Assembly (NCBI GenBank): GCA_900618425.1
Contig: UZAN01039880.1
Coordinates: 1-64,000, forward strand
Direction: 5' to 3'
From: Echinostoma caproni
Taxonomy: Eukaryota; Platyhelminthes; Trematoda; Plagiorchiida; Echinostomatidae
DNA: 64,000 bases
Below the pieces are notes generated by a model that was not told the DNA's origin, did not search any database, and saw nothing but the letters and a program-made list of their open reading frames with translations. This document shows, piece after piece, positions 60,506 through 64,000 of this stretch (within the stretch, counting starts at the first letter, position 1; every line of letters starts with the position of its first letter). The translations under genes were made by a program, and so were the position numbers.

Positions 60506-61019
60506 GATTCCATTTTGGACAACTTCATGGAATTCTTATGACGTTCAGATTAATGTGAGTGCATATCGCAATACTTTCTTTTTATCCAGTCGATACAGTT
60601 GATGTAGCACCGGAAAAGAGCTTGTTTATTAAATTGTGTTCTCATGACTACTCAATCGGGAATAAGTTTGCATATGAAACAGGTCAGGGATCTATGTTTA
60701 TCTAGGGAACTGAATAAATGCCTGACGTTCCTAAAACAGTTAACAATGCAAACGCTACTGTGCAATTTCTGAACCACTGTGTTAATCGCTGTGTAGTTCT
60801 GAAATAATATTGGACTATTCTTCGCCTCAATCATATTAAAATCACCAGATGCTCATTGAAGTGAAGAAAGCTTAACGATCGTTACAATTGCCTGGAAAAG
60901 CAGTTGTTGTTCGTGTCGGAAGCTATGCATTAAATAACAGATGAGGAGGCAGAGTAATTATTGGCGTATGTGAAAACCATCGAGTCTCAATGATCGACTA
61001 AGAAAGAGACCAAGTTACA
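60506..61019. other. No gene recognised
   Basis: AT-rich, no supportable frame. Confidence 0.45.
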
Positions 61020-62360
61020 CAGGAAAATATCTGTCGCAGAAGTTTGCAAAGAATTTCCAAGCAATCCGGAATGGTATGTTCACAATTTCTCGTCCATGAG
61101 CCTGGATAAGTCAAAACTAGCATTGTTGTCTTCAGGAACAAATCGAAAACTAGAACTGTAAACTCAGTTTGAAAAGGTATACGGTCAACTAGCAGGTCTA
61201 ACGCCATCATATTAGCTCGAGGCTCAGAATCTTAAATTCAACGTAATTCACACACGCTTTCAATTCTTAACATCTACAGAAACGACTAAAACGGCTTCTA
61301 AAATTGAAGCACTTCGAAAATCCGAAACACGTGAAAAACAATAAGGGCAATATGATCCAAAGAGCGGATAAAGATGCAGGAATCGTTATACTAAACCTGC
61401 CGGACTATATTACTAAGGTGAACGAACTATTCACTGCCAATACTAAGTTCGTTTCAAACACCGGAGAGAAAGATAATACTCCTGGTATGGAGGAGAGATT
61501 ATCTAAGGTGATCAGACAACTTCTGGCAGGGGAAAAATACTTAGGCTATACGGGCTACCTTAGATCCACAAGCATGGGATCCGCTGCGTCCCATTTTGGA
61601 TAAGAGTATCATACTCTGATAAATTATCTAGCTGATCCACTTGAACCATTCAGAAGGGACATCACCAATTCAGTCTATGGGACTCCTTGGATTTCGTTAA
61701 CCACATTGCATCATCCACTTAACCTCGTTGGATGTTACCTCATTAATTACCAACGTGCCACTCCAAGCAACCATTGAATTCATTGCCAGTTTTATAAAAA
61801 AAATCGAGAACTACTGTTGAGCTACCGGTAGATGAGCTCAAACGGCTTCTTTATCTATGCACATAACATATACAATTTCAGTTCATTCGTGCAGCGCATA
61901 GACAGAAAGAAGGATTAGCCATGGTTTCGCCATTAGGACCTCTATCAGCAGACGTTTTCCCGGCTAAAGTAGAAAAACAGAACACTCTCAAATCCCATAA
62001 AAGAATCCACTTTTTACAAATGATATGTGAATCAGATTATCTGTGTGCTGACAATGATGATTCACGATGAGAAAACATGGACGGGGTAGTGAATAAACCA
62101 TCAATGAAACAGACGAAAAGTTGGATCCGCTGCTCATCTAATAGAGTTGGGAAACTTTGTAATTCGAACTCTGTGGAATTCAAACTAGGAAGATTACGAC
62201 TTGTTTTTCCAGAGAACGGATATACTAAGTCATTCATTTATAAAAGCATGATATCGTATCAACCCAAGGCGTTATGTGACATAGCAAATAAGAAACGTGT
62301 TCATCTATTCAGCCCATTCAGTGGAGGAACAATTGTGAAGATAATGATTAGACTAATTTA
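61020..62360 (+). mobile_element. Penelope-like retroelement remnant (RT, 3' truncated, no GIY-YIG)
   Basis: Readable across frames in the expected order: FSSMSLDKSKLALLSSGTN (about 61,088-61,145), LETQFEKVYGQLAGLTPS, RADKDAGIVILN (about 61,360-61,395), PLRPILDKS (61,580), LDVTSLITNVPLQATIEFI (about 61,729-61,785), LKRLLYLC, then MVSPLGPLSADVF (61,921-61,959), which in active relatives is MGSPLGPL. The catalytic YVDD region is missing between about 61,990 and 62,090. The post-RT segment at 62,077-62,361 has LRLVFPENGY and KKRVHLFSPF. Similarity stops at about 62,360 before the endonuclease. Many stops and frameshifts are present. Confidence 0.85.
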
Positions 62361-63630
62361 AATATCCATCAGATTTGTATGCATATATTTTTATATGATT
62401 AGATAGAATTTGGCATATTTTAATGCTAACTTTAATTTTCTTGATAGCGGGGTGTAAAATATCTGAAAGTACAACCCATTCTGACTGAGAAATATTGCGT
62501 TTTTAGAAGGTCAATCAAAGCAATCTCGATTGTATGTATAAACTCATATTTGCGTGATCTCGAAGAATCGGTTTTTCATTGTCNTGTTTCTAACATCGAA
62601 CGCAGGTCGATTTACAGTTAATTTGTCAATTACCTGATACTCACAGGGCTATTTTATTCGCTACAATTATTAGTTATCTCTCATAAGCGAACTGAAACAG
62701 TTTATGCAGTTCAAATGTTACATGGTCGATTGCAGACTTTTAGGAACACATCTGGCCAAGTGTCTATATCATGGGCAAACAAAGAAAAGAACAAGTATTG
62801 ATCAGTGGGACGATTTTGTCAAAATATCGGTAGACGCAAGATGTGAGGAATGCCGGCGATTCATTTAATGACCTATCATAATTCCCATTCAATCTGATTG
62901 CAAAATATAGATCACCGCAAATTCATTCAGTTAATGGGAACCATTTCCGGGTTGAGAGGATGCTCAGTGGAATCCGCACGGACGCCGTGTGCGTTTCTCC
63001 CAGTTTGCACTTCACTGGTCAGACTGAAAAAAAGAGAATATCTAGTTTTAGTTGAAATGTTTCAAACGCCCAAAGGGCCAGTTTGTGTGTGTGTGTGTGT
63101 GTGTATGTGGACCGGTTGGACTCATTCTAAACGCGACATTAATGATGCATGAAAATAGGATAAGCTGAGAGTAATGTATTGAGCAACGGAGTCAGCCGTT
63201 CTGTCTGATGGGCGTATGAGAGATGGTTAGCTGGTTTATGTTTGTCAAACATATCGGCCCCTATAGCTACTCTCGGTGAATAACGTGGAACTGAAGTAGC
63301 CCGTCACGCGTAAGTTAAAGTGCAATTAAATGCTGATTGACAATGACCTACGCATTATGAAGCGTTTTTTTAAATGGAGTAAAATAAGTGTAACTGTTTT
63401 ACGATGCTTTCACTTACGCGTGTTTTGCGGGGCCAGTCAATTAGTGTACTCACTTCAGTTTAGATACTTAACATCATTTTGATTTTGCAATCAAAGTGGA
63501 TTACGTCGGAATTTTCTCACAGGATGAAAACGATGAAATTAACAATTTTCTATTCCAATAAGTGCTTACGGTATTCTAAGACAAATAAATCAAATGAAGG
63601 ACCAGATTGCGTTTGGTGCAGTCAATGAAT
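62361..63630. other. No gene recognised; GT microsatellite
   Basis: A (TG)n run lies at 63,085-63,105 and one ambiguous base at 62,584. An 84-codon + frame at 62,898-63,152 partly encodes the microsatellite and has no domain. Confidence 0.45.
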
Positions 63631-63634
63631 ACAT

Positions 63635-63790
63635 TCCAAAGACTGGTAGGTAAAATACTTGCGTTCTACTTGTGAAGTCCCGGGTTCAATGCCCGGTTTG
63701 GTCAGTGGGTTTGCACTACTGATGAGACCCAACTAGGTAAAAACAGCTGTCCAGTGCTTCCTAGCTTCACATGTCACACTATATTTACAA
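63635..63790 (+). repeat. tRNA-like SINE, family S1, + copy
   Basis: Head with CCCGGGTTCAATGCCCGG at about 63,680, a B box within an 18-base near-palindrome. Then TTGCACTACTGATGAGACCC, AAAACAGCTGTCCAGTGC and TCCTAGCTTCACATG. This is the forward orientation of the 20.7 and 49.7 kb copies. Confidence 0.8.
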
Positions 63791-64000
63791 AACGAATTCA
63801 ACACCAAATACATAACGTTTTCAATAAAATTATAGTTGCCTGAACATTATGTTGGTCTCACCAAGAAAGATATCTACGTCAAGATTCTGAGTAAATTTCA
63901 TGATCATATGTGGAATTATAACATCAATAGCAAAGCTGTCAACAAAATTGATTCCCATAACTTTGTTTCCCTCATGTGTGCAAGTCACCACATGTAACTG
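63791..64000. other. No gene recognised
   Basis: Short AT-rich end of the window. Confidence 0.5.

Noticed and set aside
63640..63715. Functional tRNA gene around the CCCGGGTTCAATGCCCGG motif
   Set aside because: The flanking SINE body and its other copies show it is part of a dispersed repeat.
1..64000. Bacterial-type operons, CRISPR arrays, phage modules
   Set aside because: No spaced direct-repeat arrays and no runs of adjacent long genes; content is eukaryotic repeats.

Overview
This window looks like a non-bacterial, intron-rich animal genome, most likely a parasitic flatworm (digenean fluke or diphyllobothriid-type tapeworm). That is an inference from three things seen in the sequence: Penelope-like elements carrying a GIY-YIG endonuclease, CR1-like non-LTR retrotransposons, and several tRNA-derived SINE families. 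There are no operons and no long open frames outside retroelements. I recognised no complete host gene, rRNA gene, functional tRNA gene or CRISPR array. Three runs of N are assembly gaps.

Layout. Retroelement relics are the best-supported content: CR1-like fragments at 5.1-6.1 kb (+), 11.9-12.7 kb (-), 28.9-29.7 kb (-, a different lineage), 35.9-36.3 kb (-), 46.0-48.7 kb (+), 53.8-56.6 kb (-, nearly full length) and 56.65-57.5 kb (-, next to the previous one); Penelope relics at 38.3-39.3 kb (-) and 61.0-62.4 kb (+). All are frameshifted, stop-interrupted or truncated, so I see no autonomous element. SINE-like and fold-back repeats lie between them (2.1, 8.8, 15.8, 17.6-18.2, 20.7, 21.3, 34.2, 43.9, 49.7, 50.8, 51.1, 60.0 and 63.6 kb).

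Possible host gene content. Several short open segments are bounded by good splice consensus. The most coherent set is on the + strand: 8,367-8,468, 18,649-18,827 and 20,503-about 20,668. Their phases join (1/1 then 0/0), and the joined product resembles a Tudor domain with its C-terminal flank. A second phase-compatible pair lies at 34,514-34,624 and 35,288-35,507, and isolated candidate exons lie at 28,474-28,535, 44,809-44,831 (23 nt), 50,689-50,751 and 59,293-59,406 (-). If real, these would be exons of long-intron genes whose introns hold the repeats. They are hypotheses without transcript support.

The remainder is unique-looking or unrecognisably decayed AT-rich DNA with scattered microsatellites and four G10-G11 runs, two of them beside assembly gaps.
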